DNA from: Rikenellaceae bacterium
Lineage (GTDB): Bacteria > Bacteroidota > Bacteroidia > Bacteroidales > UBA932
Length of the DNA stretch: 15,929 nucleotides
NCBI GenBank assembly: GCA_900769735.1
Contig: CAAGHY010000210.1
Location: forward strand, 1 to 15,929
Direction of reading: 5' to 3'
The translations under genes were made by a program, and so were the position numbers. Positions 15,873 to 15,929 of the stretch are shown one piece after another (positions within the stretch are counted from its first letter, which is position 1; each line of letters starts with the position of its first letter). The notes under the pieces are model-generated. The model was not told the DNA's origin. It saw only the letters and a program-made list of their open reading frames with translations, and did no database searches.

Positions 15873-15929
15873 TGGAGAGCAAGGGAGTCGAACCCTTGAC
15901 CCCTAGCTTGCAAAGCTAGTGCTCTAGCC
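15873..15929 (-). tRNA. tRNA-Ala (anticodon UGC), 5' part cut off by window edge
   Basis: Read on the minus strand from the window edge: the end of the D-arm (GAGC), anticodon stem CTAGC/GCTAG with loop TTTGCAA, hence anticodon TGC for alanine; variable region GGGTC; T-arm AAGGG-TTCGACT-CCCTT; acceptor 3' strand GCTCTCC and discriminator A at 15873. The next bases are CCC, so the CCA tail is not encoded. The 5' acceptor strand and part of the D-arm lie outside the window. This isoacceptor often sits between 16S and 23S rRNA genes, but here a terminator follows directly instead of 23S rRNA. Confidence 0.95.

Noticed and set aside
1173..15929. Functional link between the AlaX-like editing protein and the tRNA-Ala gene
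   Set aside because: They are about 14 kb apart with several unrelated units between them; the shared alanine theme is most likely coincidence.
1..15929. CRISPR arrays, insertion sequences, phage genes or toxin-antitoxin pairs
   Set aside because: No regularly spaced repeats, terminal inverted repeats, transposase or integrase motifs, or short paired toxin/antitoxin genes were seen on either strand.

Overview
The window looks like chromosomal DNA from a member of the Bacteroidota, most likely the order Bacteroidales. The evidence is moderate GC, A-rich leaders without clear Shine-Dalgarno sequences, promoters of the TTTG / TAnnTTTG type, and a gene set typical of gut or oral Bacteroidales: an OPT-family transporter, a large AsmA-like protein, an exported tricorn-type protease, AmpG, and a NamZ (DUF1343) lipoprotein. 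I cannot name genus or species. I see no insertion sequence, phage, CRISPR array or integration scar.

Left part (1-2530): an OPT-family transporter, cut by the window edge, runs leftward. It diverges from a small AlaX-like trans-editing protein that runs rightward. That gene converges on, and overlaps by 20 bp, an M15/VanY-type D,D-carboxypeptidase with a signal peptide.

Middle part (2530-9248): a 1164-residue AsmA-like envelope protein is followed 17 bp later by a 1068-residue tricorn-like S41 protease with a signal peptide, both rightward and possibly cotranscribed. A strong two-way terminator (9276-9320) closes this unit against the leftward operon beyond it.

Right part (15747 down to 9343): a tight leftward operon reads, in transcription order, (1) a cytosolic GT2-type glycosyltransferase with two GT-A-like halves, (2) a fusion of a GalT/HIT-like DUF4922 domain with a SpoIID/LytB domain and no signal peptide, (3) an AmpG-like muropeptide permease, and (4) a lipoprotein of the NamZ exo-N-acetylmuramidase family (GH171). 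A near-ideal Bacteroidota promoter lies just upstream; its -33 box falls in the T-tract of the terminator of the preceding tRNA-Ala(UGC) gene, which is cut by the right window edge.

The most interesting part is this operon. NamZ and AmpG point to peptidoglycan-fragment salvage: NamZ would trim glycan ends outside the inner membrane and AmpG would import sugar-peptide fragments. The two upstream genes have no obvious place in known recycling schemes. A SpoIID domain, normally an exported glycan-cleaving domain, is here joined to a probable nucleotide-sugar-type transferase and appears to stay in the cytosol. Function for the pair is inference only. The linkage with AmpG and NamZ, and the carboxypeptidase elsewhere in the window, give the region a cell-envelope and peptidoglycan theme.
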